NCBI GenBank assembly: GCA_030655735.1
Contig: JAUSPK010000042.1
Span: forward strand, 1 to 21,936
DNA from: Syntrophales bacterium
Lineage (GTDB): Bacteria; Desulfobacterota; Syntrophia; Syntrophales; UBA2210
Direction: 5' to 3'
Length of the DNA stretch: 21,936 nt
Both the position numbers and the translations under genes were made by a program. Shown in pieces: positions 14,251 through 21,936 of this stretch (within the stretch, counting starts at the first letter, position 1; each line of letters starts with the position of its first letter). The notes beneath the pieces are model-generated. The model did not search any database. It saw only the letters and a list, made by a program, of their open reading frames with translations, and was not told the origin of the DNA.

Positions 14251-15171
14251 TTAATCGGCTGCAGAATAGCCGCGTTTCCGCATCGAAACCTCGAGATACC
14301 GCATAACCAGCGAACAGGAAAAGGTCAGAACAAAGTACAGGACCGTTATGGTAATCCAGATCTCAAAGGTAAGATAGGTGGCTGACATCAATTCCATCCC
14401 CTGAAAGGTCAGCTCCTGGATGGAGATAACGGAGACGATCGCGGAATCCTTGATGGTCGATATGAGCTGGCCGGCGAGCGGTGGAAGGATACGCGGAAGT
14501 GCCTGAGGAAAGATGATAAAGCGCATCTGTTGCCGCCACGTCAACCCTGAGGCCGCCGAGGCCTCCCACTGCCCCTTGTCTATCGATTGGATACCCCCCC
14601 TGATAATCTCCGTCATATAGGCGCCCTCGTAGATAACCATGGTAAGGAGGGCCGAGAGAAAGGCCGGGAACCGGCCCGGCGGCGCGAAGAAAAAGGCGAT
14701 CAGGGACTGCGTCTCCTCGGAACGGGACAGGATAAAATCATCGACCCGCAGGGCGGTTATGATCTGATCGCTGATAAAAAAGTAGAAGATAAAGATGAGG
14801 ACGAGGGGGGGAACATTGCGGATCAGTTCGACATAGGTCCTTCCTATCATGCGTCTGAAGAGGCTTCGGCTGATCCTGAGAAGCCCCATGATCACTCCGA
14901 GGAGCAGGGCGAAGACGGTTGTCCAGACACTGAGCCTGATGGTGGTCAGAAAACCCTGCATGAGCAGATTCGTTACCCACCGCCCCTCTTCGGGATCATA
15001 CCGGAAGAGATACAGCGGGATAACGGACCAGTTCCATCGGTAGTGAAAAACCGCGGTGGTTCGATACGCCAGGAATGCAAAGATTGCCACAATGGCGACG
15101 GTGACAACGATATCAAGCCTGGTTATGCGGCGCTTCTGTTTCACAACGTCTGTCCCCACCCGATTTTTCAA
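14251..15171 (-). CDS. Polar amino-acid ABC permease (HisM/GlnP family), second of a pair
   Basis: This inner-membrane permease of about 306 residues belongs to the polar amino-acid uptake family. It has an N-terminal hydrophobic segment, a periplasmic stretch with DPEEGRWVTNLLMQGF, the domain core with YVELIRNVPPLVLIFIFYFF, and the ATPase-docking loop beginning QWEASAASGLTWRQQ and ending IIFPQALPRILPP. It is clearly a paralogue of the permease at 16109-16927, so the two should form a heterodimer. The start is uncertain: TTG 15171 has GGAGGG unusually close, and GTG 15144 has a weaker GGGG upstream. It follows the binding-protein gene by about 39 bases. No ATPase gene follows; the next gene is convergent. 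Confidence 0.9.
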   Translation of the reverse strand: MKNRVGTDVVKQKRRITRLDIVVTVAIVAIFAFLAYRTTAVFHYRWNWSVIPLYLFRYDPEEGRWVTNLLMQGFLTTIRLSVWTTVFALLLGVIMGLLRISRSLFRRMIGRTYVELIRNVPPLVLIFIFYFFISDQIITALRVDDFILSRSEETQSLIAFFFAPPGRFPAFLSALLTMVIYEGAYMTEIIRGGIQSIDKGQWEASAASGLTWRQQMRFIIFPQALPRILPPLAGQLISTIKDSAIVSVISIQELTFQGMELMSATYLTFEIWITITVLYFVLTFSCSLVMRYLEVSMRKRGYSAAD

Positions 15172-15210
15172 AACCCTCCGGCCTTCGTGTGTGCCTCCCG
15201 GGCGTGCGAT

Positions 15211-16044
15211 CTATTGTATAAGGTGCTCCCAGTCTCTTGTTCCGAACCAGTACTGCTGGCGCTCCCCCAGCCATCCCTCCGCTTCGACCACGCGAATCCA
15301 GTTGTTGAAATAGTTCAGCGTGTCGATATCGCCCTTCTGAACGGCGAATCCGTTGGGTTCCTTCGTGAATGTGTCCGGCAGGGGGAGGAAGAGTTTGTCG
15401 GGATATTTGATTGCCTGAAAGGCCGGCAGGGGCGCCGAGGCAACAAGCGCGTGCACCCTTCCATTGAGCAGTTCCTGGACCGCCTGTGCCTCATCATCAA
15501 AGAGCCGGAGCTGCGCCCGGGGCATGTGCTTCTTTGTCGCCGCCGCCGCGGTCGTGCCGATCCGTGCTGCAATCACTACATCGGGCCGGTTGAAGTCCTC
15601 AAGGGTATTGAAGCCGGCGGCACGTTTCTTGTGGGCAAGGAGCGACATCCCCGAATAGTTATAGGGAATGGAGAAGTTGACCTTCTGGTTCCGATCGGGC
15701 CGGATCCCCATGCCGCCGATTATAACGTCGAATTTGCCTGTCAACAGCGACGGGATGATGCCGGACCACTTGGTGGGAACAAAGTTGACCTTGACCCCCA
15801 TATCCCTGGCAAGCCGCGATGCCACGTCAATCTCGAAACCGATAAAGTTCCCCGTTTTGTCCTTCATGGCCCAGGGCACAAAGGTCGACATGCCGACATT
15901 GAGTACGCCACGCCGCAGCACCTGCTCGATAGTGCTCTCGGCGACCAGCTGCTGCCTGATGCTCTCCGCGAAGGCAGTCTGCTGTACTATAACTACCAGG
16001 AAGATGATGATCATGCCCCGGATGTAAACACTCATTCTTTTCAT
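15211..16044 (-). CDS. Periplasmic amino-acid-binding protein (SBP family 3)
   Basis: This 277-residue protein is exported through a signal peptide ending near QTAFA-ES (residue about 26). The family-3 solute-binding fold is evident: LNVGMSTFVPWAMKDKTG at the start of the mature lobe, IGFEIDVASRLARDMGVKV, GGMGIRPDRNQKVNFSIPY (the usual T/R-x-x-R-x-x-x-V-x-F-S-x-P-Y motif, here with R-P-D-R-N), and the NGFAVQKGD element near the C-terminus. It should bind a polar amino acid or similar small organic acid for the two flanking permeases. ATG 16044 has AAGGAGGG five bases upstream. It lies 64 bases after the first permease gene. Stop TAG. Confidence 0.92.
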   Translation of the reverse strand: MKRMSVYIRGMIIIFLVVIVQQTAFAESIRQQLVAESTIEQVLRRGVLNVGMSTFVPWAMKDKTGNFIGFEIDVASRLARDMGVKVNFVPTKWSGIIPSLLTGKFDVIIGGMGIRPDRNQKVNFSIPYNYSGMSLLAHKKRAAGFNTLEDFNRPDVVIAARIGTTAAAATKKHMPRAQLRLFDDEAQAVQELLNGRVHALVASAPLPAFQAIKYPDKLFLPLPDTFTKEPNGFAVQKGDIDTLNYFNNWIRVVEAEGWLGERQQYWFGTRDWEHLIQ

Positions 16045-16108
16045 GATTTCCCTCCTTCATACGGTTTTATGACACCCTCCTACCCCCGCGGGTTTCCTCC
16101 CCGGGGGC

Positions 16109-16927
16109 CTATCCTGTGCGGAAACGATTCTCGACCCGATGAACCAGGTATGAAATGGTGCCCGTCATTATAAAATAGATGGCGGCGACGGTAAACCATA
16201 TTTCAAAGGTGAGAAAGGTCTCCGCGACAATAGCCTGCCCCTGCATCGTTAAGTCGTAGATGGCGATGGTGCTGACCAGGGCGGAGTCCTTGATGAGCGA
16301 GATCGCCTGCCCGGTCAGCGGCGGGAGGATCCGCCTGACCGCCTGGGGAATGATAACATGACGGTAGGCGCCGTACTGAGTCATGCCGAGGCTGTAAGCC
16401 GCCTCCCACTGCCCCCGTTCTATGGAAACAATCCCGGCGCGGAAGATCTCCGACAGGTAGGCCCCTTCGAAGAGGCTCAACGCGAGGACCGCCGACGTAA
16501 AAGCGTTCATATCGATGACCGGCGCGATCACAAAGTAGATGAAGAATATCTGAACAAGCAAAGGGGTGTTGCGGATACACTCCAGATAGACCCTCGCCAC
16601 GGCACGCGCGACGACCGCATCTGAAAGTCTGAACAGGGCGGTGACGATCCCGATGGTGAGAGCGAGGATCATTCCGGCGGCGGTTATCTGCACGGTCACC
16701 CACAGACCCTTCAGGAGCGGGCCCGCGACCCATCGACCCTCCTCAAAGACCCACAGATAGCGGGGCACCCGGTACCACTGCCAGTGATACCCCACGCGCT
16801 CCGTTCCGATCGTCAGCCCCAGGATGATAATGCCGGCGAGCAGGCAGAATTTAATCACATCAATTACCGCCCGGGATGCCCTCGGAGATATCAGTCGTGC
16901 CGTGGATTGTTTAACGCTCCCCCTCAT
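16109..16927 (-). CDS. Polar amino-acid ABC permease (HisM/GlnP family), first of a pair
   Basis: This 272-residue permease has an N-terminal membrane segment, a periplasmic FEEGRWVAGPLLKGL stretch, the core segment YLECIRNTPLLVQIFFIYF and the docking loop QWEAAYSLGMTQYG...IIPQA. It pairs with the paralogous permease at 14251. The ATG at 16927 overlaps the MATE stop codon (ATGA), with GGAGG about ten and AAGG about five bases upstream, so the two genes are translationally coupled. The frame is open 64 codons further upstream, but that part lies inside the MATE gene and does not resemble a permease. Stop TAG. Confidence 0.93.
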   Translation of the reverse strand: MRGSVKQSTARLISPRASRAVIDVIKFCLLAGIIILGLTIGTERVGYHWQWYRVPRYLWVFEEGRWVAGPLLKGLWVTVQITAAGMILALTIGIVTALFRLSDAVVARAVARVYLECIRNTPLLVQIFFIYFVIAPVIDMNAFTSAVLALSLFEGAYLSEIFRAGIVSIERGQWEAAYSLGMTQYGAYRHVIIPQAVRRILPPLTGQAISLIKDSALVSTIAIYDLTMQGQAIVAETFLTFEIWFTVAAIYFIMTGTISYLVHRVENRFRTG

Positions 16928-18291
16928 GCGGCCTTCGCCTCCTGCTGTGATTCCAACTCTCTGAGGCGACAGCGCGCGTAAAAAAGGGTGAAGATCGCCG
17001 CGCCCCAGGTAATACCGAATATCCCCCACCATATCCCCACGATGGTGCTTGAAACAACGGTGATAAGGAAATAAAAAACAATAACCGGAAGAACAATCTG
17101 TCTGACAAGGCCGATCCATATGGCAAACAGTGGCCTTTTCACCCCCTGAAGCGCCGCCACATGAACAAAGAGGACGACATAGGCGTACAGGATAAAGGCG
17201 GCTATTCTCAGATATGATGTCCCGATAGCAATGACTAGTGGGTCGTCGGTAAAGAGGCCCATGACCGATCCGGCAGCGGCAAATACGGCGGCCGTTCCGA
17301 AGGTCATGATAACGGCGCCGTACCTGAGTGCCGTGGTTAGTGTCTGATGAATACGGCCAAAGAGCCGGGCTCCATTATTCTGCGCGACAATTGCGAGGGT
17401 GGCGACATTCAGCCCGATGGTGGGGAGCAGGGCGATCTGCTCGACCCGTATGGCGATCCCGTAAGCAGCGACCGCCTCCTTCCCGAAAAGGGCGGCAAAA
17501 TAGGTGATGATGAAAAAGCCGATTCCCACGGTAACCATGTGGATGCCGGCGGGGAATCCCTGCCGGGCGATTTCCCTGAACGGACCTGGTTGGGGGAGGA
17601 TGTCTATAAGTTTTTTGTCTGAGATAAGACCGGTCCGCCAGACCCTCACTCCCATATACAGACAGCCCAGAAACTGGATCAGGACGGTCGCCAGGGCGAG
17701 GCCGGCTATCCCCAGAGCGGGGACGCCGAGGCCGCCGTATATCAGCCAGGGATCGAAGATACAGTTCAGGACAAACCCCGCTATCAGGAAATTCCTGAAA
17801 GATTTCGTGTCGCCCAGGGCATTCAGGATGGCATTGAGCATATAATTAATGATGAAGAAGATCGTGCCGATGAAGATACAGTCCATATAGACCAAGGCAT
17901 CGTTCAGGTACGAACCGGAGGCCCCGAGGAGTGAAAAGAGGAAGGGGGACGACCAGATTCCGACGGCGGTGATGACGAGAGAGAGCAGCACGCCAAAGGT
18001 GATCCCCTGAACGGCGATCAGCTTCGCTCCCCCTCGGTCCCCTTCACCGAGCGCGTTGGCTATCAGTGCCGTGGTTCCCGCCCCGATCCCGGTCCCGATC
18101 GCGATGATCATGAAAAAGACGGAAAGAGAGAGGGACAGTGCGGCGAGTGTCTGCGTTGAAATCAGACCGCCGAAATAGGTGTCTACCACGTTGAACATCG
18201 TATTGAAGAAGAATCCGACGCTTGAGGGGACAGCAATCTTCATGATGAGCTGTGGAATCGGCCGGGTCGTGAGGTCGTAACGGTTGTCCAT
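16924..18291 (-). CDS. MATE-family multidrug/toxin efflux transporter
   Basis: This 455-residue protein has about twelve membrane segments in two similar halves. MATE landmarks are PIPQLIMKIAVPSSVGFFFNTMFNVVDTYFGG at the start (given in parts: PSSVGFFFNT, then NVVDTYFGG), GIGAGTTALIANALGEGD near residue 70-90, and LNAILNALGDTKSFRNFLI mid-protein. MATE proteins export cationic or amphipathic compounds using Na+ or H+. ATG 18291 is chosen with AGGGGG upstream; a frame extension of 22 codons has no ribosome support. Coupling to amino-acid-type importer genes is unusual and suggests that import and export of related compounds are linked. Stop TGA. Confidence 0.93.
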   Translation of the reverse strand: MDNRYDLTTRPIPQLIMKIAVPSSVGFFFNTMFNVVDTYFGGLISTQTLAALSLSLSVFFMIIAIGTGIGAGTTALIANALGEGDRGGAKLIAVQGITFGVLLSLVITAVGIWSSPFLFSLLGASGSYLNDALVYMDCIFIGTIFFIINYMLNAILNALGDTKSFRNFLIAGFVLNCIFDPWLIYGGLGVPALGIAGLALATVLIQFLGCLYMGVRVWRTGLISDKKLIDILPQPGPFREIARQGFPAGIHMVTVGIGFFIITYFAALFGKEAVAAYGIAIRVEQIALLPTIGLNVATLAIVAQNNGARLFGRIHQTLTTALRYGAVIMTFGTAAVFAAAGSVMGLFTDDPLVIAIGTSYLRIAAFILYAYVVLFVHVAALQGVKRPLFAIWIGLVRQIVLPVIVFYFLITVVSSTIVGIWWGIFGITWGAAIFTLFYARCRLRELESQQEAKAA

Positions 18292-18383
18292 GCGGTGTTC
18301 CCCCTGACACCTCTGAGACAAACAGCGATATACGGGGAGAATAGTCATCCCCACCATACCATCAGAAATTCACCGTTTCGTAG

Positions 18384-18412
18384 AGCATACAGATTTCATG
18401 CCGGTCTTGCAA
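18384..18412 (-). promoter_or_regulatory. Possible promoter of the MATE/ABC operon
   Basis: On the minus strand TTGCAA (plus 18407-18412) and TATGCT (plus 18384-18389) are separated by 17 bases, about 95 bases before the MATE ATG. Each box matches four of six consensus bases. The -35 box overlaps the G-run hairpin. Confidence 0.5.
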
Positions 18413-18440
18413 CAGGAGGGGGGGACCTGTTGTGGGGGGG
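18410..18440. other. Hairpin with G-run loop between the ACD subunit and MATE genes
   Basis: CAACAGG (18410-18416) pairs with CCTGTTG (18426-18432); the 9-base loop holds seven G, and eight more G follow at once. There is no T run on the minus strand after it, so it is not a standard terminator. The two G runs could form a quadruplex on the plus strand. The remaining sequence of this 270-base gap shows nothing recognisable. Confidence 0.5.
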
Positions 18441-18561
18441 GCTCGGTGATTTAAGGCGTGTTCAAGACCACCAGGGCATCGACGGCCACCGGTTTCCCTG
18501 CAGGATTTTAAGGGGGTTTATGTTGATTCCCAGTGCCGCGTTTTCGAACATGTGTGTCGTA

Positions 18562-20019
18562 TCAAACCGGAGAATCGAGAAACCGCCGATAGTCAACCAT
18601 CCTCTTCAGAGCTCGAACGGCCCGCTCCGGTGTGGGATACGAAACTACCTGGTGATCCATCAGGTCTGATTTGTGGTTATCATACTCGCCCAGAGTCACC
18701 ACGATGATCGGCTTCCCTGTCTTTTCTACCAACTGCCGTGTCTGTTCCAGGACAACGTCGTCTTGTGCGGTATATTCTTTCGCAAACTCCTGCGCGAAGG
18801 CCAGGGTTTCTTTCAACTCTTTGGGGCCTTCCACGTCGTTTTTAAAATCCATGGCGCTCTGGATAGAACCGCCTAGGGCGATGACGGAATCCACCTCGTC
18901 CCACTCGGCCAGCATCTCCATGCACTGCAGGTATGGCTCCGAGGTAATGACCGCCGCCATATCCACGGGGTTTCCGTGACTCCAGTACGGAGGGAGTATC
19001 TTGTTCATCCGTTCGATAATTGTGTCGGAAAGCTTCGGAATGATGAGGCCGTTCTCTTCGCAGGAATCGGCGGTAATGACCCCCCATCCTCCGCCGCGGG
19101 TGAGAATCGCCACGCGGTTGCCCCGGGGGATCGGAGAGGCGGAAAAGGCCTTTGCACAGTCTATGAGTCCCTGGCTGTTTTCGATTTCAATGATTCCGGC
19201 CTGGCGAAAGGCCGCTCTCAGAACCCGTGACGAAACGGCCATGGCCCCGCTGTGCGATGCCGCGGCCTTGCCCCCCGTCTGTGTTCGTCCGCCCTTGAAT
19301 ATCAGTACCGGCTTTTTCCGGCAGACCTTCCGGGCCACCTGGTAGAGTTTGGAATCGGGGTCCAGCCCCTCCAGGTAGGCAAGAATCACCTTCGTGTCCT
19401 TGTCCTCGGCAAAGTAGGAAAGGTAATCTTCGCCCTTCAGATCACCTTCATTTCCGCTGCTGACAAACTTATTAAAGCCGATCCCCTTGTTGTTGCCCCA
19501 GTATAGCATCTGGACACCGACGTTCCCGCTCTGGGAAAACATGGAGAGTCCACCGTGAAGCGGTACCACCGGCGGCATCAGGGCGTGAAGATTGGACTTG
19601 GCACTGAAGATCCCCATGGTGTTGGGCCCCACGAGGTGTATCCCGTATCCCTGGGCCTTGGCTACGATCTCCTGCTCCATCCGGGTTCCATCCGGGCCCG
19701 TTTCGCTGAAACCGGATGTGATAACGACCACGCTGGCTACCCCTTTCCGGCCACATTCGTCAATCAATGCCGACACGGTCGGCGCCGGGGTGGTGATGAT
19801 GACCAGATCAACGGGCTCCGGTATTGCCTCGAGCGATGGATAACAGGTAACGCCCAAAATCGTTTTCAGTTTCGGGTTGACCGGATAGACGGGCCCCTTG
19901 AAGCCCTCCTTCAAGATGTTCAAAAGGACGATGAACCCCCATTTTACGGGAGTCGCGGAGGCCCCTATCATCGCAATACTCTTCGGGTTGAAGAGTCTGT
20001 CAAGATTTCTGTAATTCAT
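18562..20019 (-). CDS. ACD-alpha-type acyl-CoA ligase subunit, second copy
   Basis: This 485-residue protein has the same three-domain plan as the product of 12790-14250: CoA-binding Rossmann part (SIAMIGASATPVKWG, 14-28; VYPVNPK, 44-50), ligase domain (MFSQSGNVG, 160-168; phospho-acceptor His256 in SHSGAMA) and a flavodoxin-like domain (LTRGGGWGVITADS). It too lacks an ATP-grasp part. The copies differ clearly in sequence, so they are old paralogues with different partners or substrates. ATG 20019 is chosen because homology to the family starts here (NPKSIAMIGAS) and GAGGT lies upstream; the frame is open further upstream through the promoter but that is unlikely to be coding. The acyl-CoA dehydrogenase gene precedes it. 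Stop TGA. Confidence 0.9.
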   Translation of the reverse strand: MNYRNLDRLFNPKSIAMIGASATPVKWGFIVLLNILKEGFKGPVYPVNPKLKTILGVTCYPSLEAIPEPVDLVIITTPAPTVSALIDECGRKGVASVVVITSGFSETGPDGTRMEQEIVAKAQGYGIHLVGPNTMGIFSAKSNLHALMPPVVPLHGGLSMFSQSGNVGVQMLYWGNNKGIGFNKFVSSGNEGDLKGEDYLSYFAEDKDTKVILAYLEGLDPDSKLYQVARKVCRKKPVLIFKGGRTQTGGKAAASHSGAMAVSSRVLRAAFRQAGIIEIENSQGLIDCAKAFSASPIPRGNRVAILTRGGGWGVITADSCEENGLIIPKLSDTIIERMNKILPPYWSHGNPVDMAAVITSEPYLQCMEMLAEWDEVDSVIALGGSIQSAMDFKNDVEGPKELKETLAFAQEFAKEYTAQDDVVLEQTRQLVEKTGKPIIVVTLGEYDNHKSDLMDHQVVSYPTPERAVRALKRMVDYRRFLDSPV

Positions 20020-20063
20020 ATTTTTTTCTACCTCATGGGGATAGTTGCCCCTTATAACTACAA

Positions 20064-20091
20064 GACCCCCACCCGCACGCGGGAGAGGGTC
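20064..20091. repeat. GC-rich inverted repeat at the start site of the second ACD subunit gene
   Basis: The outer arms GACCC/GGGTC (20064-20068, 20087-20091) and inner arms CCCGC/GCGGG (20072-20076, 20079-20083) make a compound palindrome that begins inside the -10 box and covers the expected transcription start. It could be an operator or form the 5' end of the transcript. Confidence 0.5.
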
Positions 20092-20118
20092 TATAGCAAA
20101 CCTTTTGCCCGGTGTCAA
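20090..20118 (-). promoter_or_regulatory. Strong sigma70-like promoter of the second ACD subunit gene
   Basis: On the minus strand a perfect TTGACA (plus 20113-20118) and TATAGA (plus 20090-20095) are separated by 17 bases, about 70 bases before the ATG at 20019. It is the best promoter match in the window and means this gene need not depend on the acyl-CoA dehydrogenase transcript. Confidence 0.8.
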
Positions 20119-20190
20119 ATGCTTAATAATTCTGCCACCAGGTGGATATTTATTATTTTTGAGGCAAACCTACCGTTTGTCAGTCAGCCA

Positions 20191-21936
20191 CTAGTCGTTG
20201 AACAGGTTCTCTGTCATTTCGACCGTAACACCTTCCGCCTCTGTCAGTACCGCGGCCAGTCCCTTGATCTTGGGAAGCTCGTATCCAAAGTGATACTGCA
20301 TGGTCATCAGCTTGCCTTTGTAGAAATCCACATTTTCCGCGGAGGCCCCAGCGTCCAGGGCCTTCTGGGCGACGACCGACTGCTTGAGCCACTGCCAGGC
20401 GATACAGCTGTATCCGAAAAATTCCAGGTAGACGGTCGCGTCGGCCAGGAAGTAATCGGGACCCTTCTTTCCGGCGATCCCTGCCAGATGGAGGGTGACC
20501 TCCTGCACGTTTTCCATCGCCTCTTTTAGCGCCTTAGCGTATTTCTTCAGAGGTTCCAGTGCTTCGGCCTCCGCAATGGTCTTCTGCACCTCTTCCATGT
20601 AGAGCTGGGCGGCCTTGCCCCCCTTCATCATCATCTTCCTACCGAGCAGATCCTGCCCCTGCACACCCGTCGATCCCTCATGGATCGGATGGATGCGCAT
20701 ATCACGGTAGTGCTGCTCCAAGGGGAACTCCTCGCAGTATCCGTATCCGCCCAGGCACTGGATCCCCGCGCTCGTCGAGAGGATTCCCATCTCAGAAGGA
20801 TATGACTTAGCCACCGGCGTCAGAAGGTCGAGCAGGAGACCGTAACGCTCCTTCTCTTCCCCGTCGAGGACCTTTTCAAGATCGTGGTAGAGCGAACACT
20901 GTGCCAGCAGGGAGAGCGAGCCATCCACAACGGCACGCTGCAGGAGGAGCAGGCGCTTGATGTCGCTGTGCTCGATGATCGGAATCTGGGGGGTCGTGGG
21001 GTCCTTCTGGGAGAGCCTGCGCCCCTGTAGCCGCTCTTTCGAGTACTGGAGCGAGGCGTAGTAGGCGGCCGAAGCGATACCCGTAGCGCCGAGACCGACA
21101 CCGATACGGGCCCCGTTCATCATCTGGAACATTTGGGCCAGCCCCTTATTGGGCTCCCCGACCAACCAGCCGCGGCAGTCGTTCTCTTCGCCCAGGCTCA
21201 ACTGGACGATCGGTGAGCCGCGATACCCCATCTTATGGTAGATTCCCGCCGAACTGACATCATTGAATTCAAGCTCGCCGCTCTCGGTGATCCGCTCCCT
21301 CGGTGCCACAAAGAGCGATATCCCCTTCACGCCCGCGGGCGCGCCCTTGATCTTTGCCAGGAGCAGGTGGACGATATTATCGACGCCGTCGTGATCGGCC
21401 GCCGAGATAAAGATCTTCTGGCCCCGGAGCTTGTAGTACCCCTCGTCGGTCGGTTCGGCCGTCGTGGCTATATCCGAAAGAGAACTTCCCGCCTGGGGCT
21501 CCGTGAGTGCCATGGTTCCCTGCCACTCCCCCGCCATCATCTTGGGGAGATACTTCTCCTTCATCTCTTCTGTCCCGAAGGTTTCAATCAGACCGGCTGC
21601 CCCGGTCGTCAGCCCGGCATACACACCGGCCGAGTAGTTGGCTGCGCCGAATATGAATTCGGCAAGAAGGGTGATCGAAAGGGGGAGCTGCTGCCCCCCC
21701 GCCTCATAGGGAAACTCGGCACCGATCCATCCCCCGGCCCCGCATTCCTTCATGATCGTTCTCACGTGGGGGTGCACCTTGACCCGCCCGTCAACCAGCT
21801 GTGTCGGCAACCGGTCCATTTCTTCAAAGTAGGGTTTGTAGAGATCCTCCGCCATCTTGAGCGCCGTGTCTAGGACCATGTCAAAGACTTCACTGCTGTG
21901 GTCGGCATAGTAAGGATACTGGGTCAACTGACTGAC
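20191..21936 (-). CDS. Acyl-CoA dehydrogenase, long form, 5' end outside the window
   Basis: The frame is still open at the right edge (581 codons visible); a TTG at 21927 lies just inside, but the true start is probably beyond the window. The protein is the long, about 600-residue acyl-CoA dehydrogenase type (as in DmdC-like and related enzymes) with the standard FAD fold and an extra C-terminal helical domain. Counted from that TTG: FAD-binding MALTEPQAGSSLSD at 139-152, catalytic-base candidate Glu417 in HEGSTGVQGQDLLGRK, GYGYCEEFPLEQHYRDMRI at 394-412. It oxidises an acyl-CoA to the enoyl-CoA and passes electrons to ETF. The chain-length or substrate class cannot be read. A CoA-ligase-type gene follows. 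Stop TAG. Confidence 0.93.
   Translation of the reverse strand, partial: VSQLTQYPYYADHSSEVFDMVLDTALKMAEDLYKPYFEEMDRLPTQLVDGRVKVHPHVRTIMKECGAGGWIGAEFPYEAGGQQLPLSITLLAEFIFGAANYSAGVYAGLTTGAAGLIETFGTEEMKEKYLPKMMAGEWQGTMALTEPQAGSSLSDIATTAEPTDEGYYKLRGQKIFISAADHDGVDNIVHLLLAKIKGAPAGVKGISLFVAPRERITESGELEFNDVSSAGIYHKMGYRGSPIVQLSLGEENDCRGWLVGEPNKGLAQMFQMMNGARIGVGLGATGIASAAYYASLQYSKERLQGRRLSQKDPTTPQIPIIEHSDIKRLLLLQRAVVDGSLSLLAQCSLYHDLEKVLDGEEKERYGLLLDLLTPVAKSYPSEMGILSTSAGIQCLGGYGYCEEFPLEQHYRDMRIHPIHEGSTGVQGQDLLGRKMMMKGGKAAQLYMEEVQKTIAEAEALEPLKKYAKALKEAMENVQEVTLHLAGIAGKKGPDYFLADATVYLEFFGYSCIAWQWLKQSVVAQKALDAGASAENVDFYKGKLMTMQYHFGYELPKIKGLAAVLTEAEGVTVEMTENLFND

Noticed and set aside
14256..14272. A small CGGCT/AGCCG hairpin after the ligase stop as a terminator.
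   Set aside because: The stem has only 5 bp and no T run follows.
14587..16173. A 528-codon open frame on the plus strand.
   Set aside because: It lies antisense to the binding-protein and permease genes, has no family resemblance or ribosome site, and is explained by the high-GC third positions of the real genes.
19555..20529. A plus-strand frame of 324 codons spanning the ACD subunit / acyl-CoA dehydrogenase boundary.
   Set aside because: It crosses a strong minus-strand promoter and two confident minus-strand genes and has no conserved sequence.
1..21936. General reassignment of TAG as a sense codon in this genome.
   Set aside because: At least six genes end at TAG at positions that match normal family ends, so TAG is an ordinary stop here; only local readthrough remains possible.

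Overview
The window reads as a chromosomal segment of a strict anaerobe. Two different molybdopterin oxidoreductases, a Tat/TorD-type maturation system, ferredoxin-like electron transfer, ADP-forming-type acyl-CoA ligase subunits and an FmdE protein are typical of the Desulfobacterota (former Deltaproteobacteria: sulfate reducers and syntrophs). That assignment is an inference from gene content; there is no rRNA or other marker gene here. Almost everything lies on the minus strand, and only one gene (12790-14250) is on the plus strand. I saw no tRNA, rRNA, insertion sequence, phage gene or CRISPR array.

Region 1 (1-4200, minus). A sigma70-like promoter drives an exported rhodanese. Its domain is interrupted by two in-frame TAG codons, and a hairpin terminator follows the distal TAA. 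Behind it come a Tat-exported PsrA/PhsA-like molybdopterin reductase, a four-cluster Fe-S subunit, a TorD-like chaperone and the start of another Tat-like protein cut by the window edge. This is a respiratory sulfur- or oxyanion-type reductase locus.

Region 2 (4341-11423, minus). Seven closely spaced genes form a probable operon: a MarR regulator, a cytoplasmic molybdo/tungsto-enzyme that lacks the usual Cys/Sec metal ligand, an FmdE-like zinc-ribbon protein, a DUF4213/DUF364 protein, and a three-gene ABC importer (NMT1-like binding protein, SsuC-like permease, ModC-like ATPase with a TOBE tail). This is the best candidate for an undescribed system. The layout suggests that an unknown metal, cofactor or organic substrate is imported and handled for one dedicated Mo/W enzyme.

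Region 3 (11518-14250). An FMN-dependent NPD/FabK-like oxidoreductase and an ACD-alpha-type acyl-CoA ligase subunit diverge from a 378-base intergenic region that holds several palindromes.

Region 4 (14251-18412, minus). A MATE exporter, two paralogous polar-amino-acid permeases and their binding protein form one cluster without an ATPase.

Region 5 (18562-21936, minus). A long-form acyl-CoA dehydrogenase precedes a second ACD-alpha-type subunit that has its own strong promoter. With region 3 this points to CoA-thioester (fatty or aromatic acid) metabolism.
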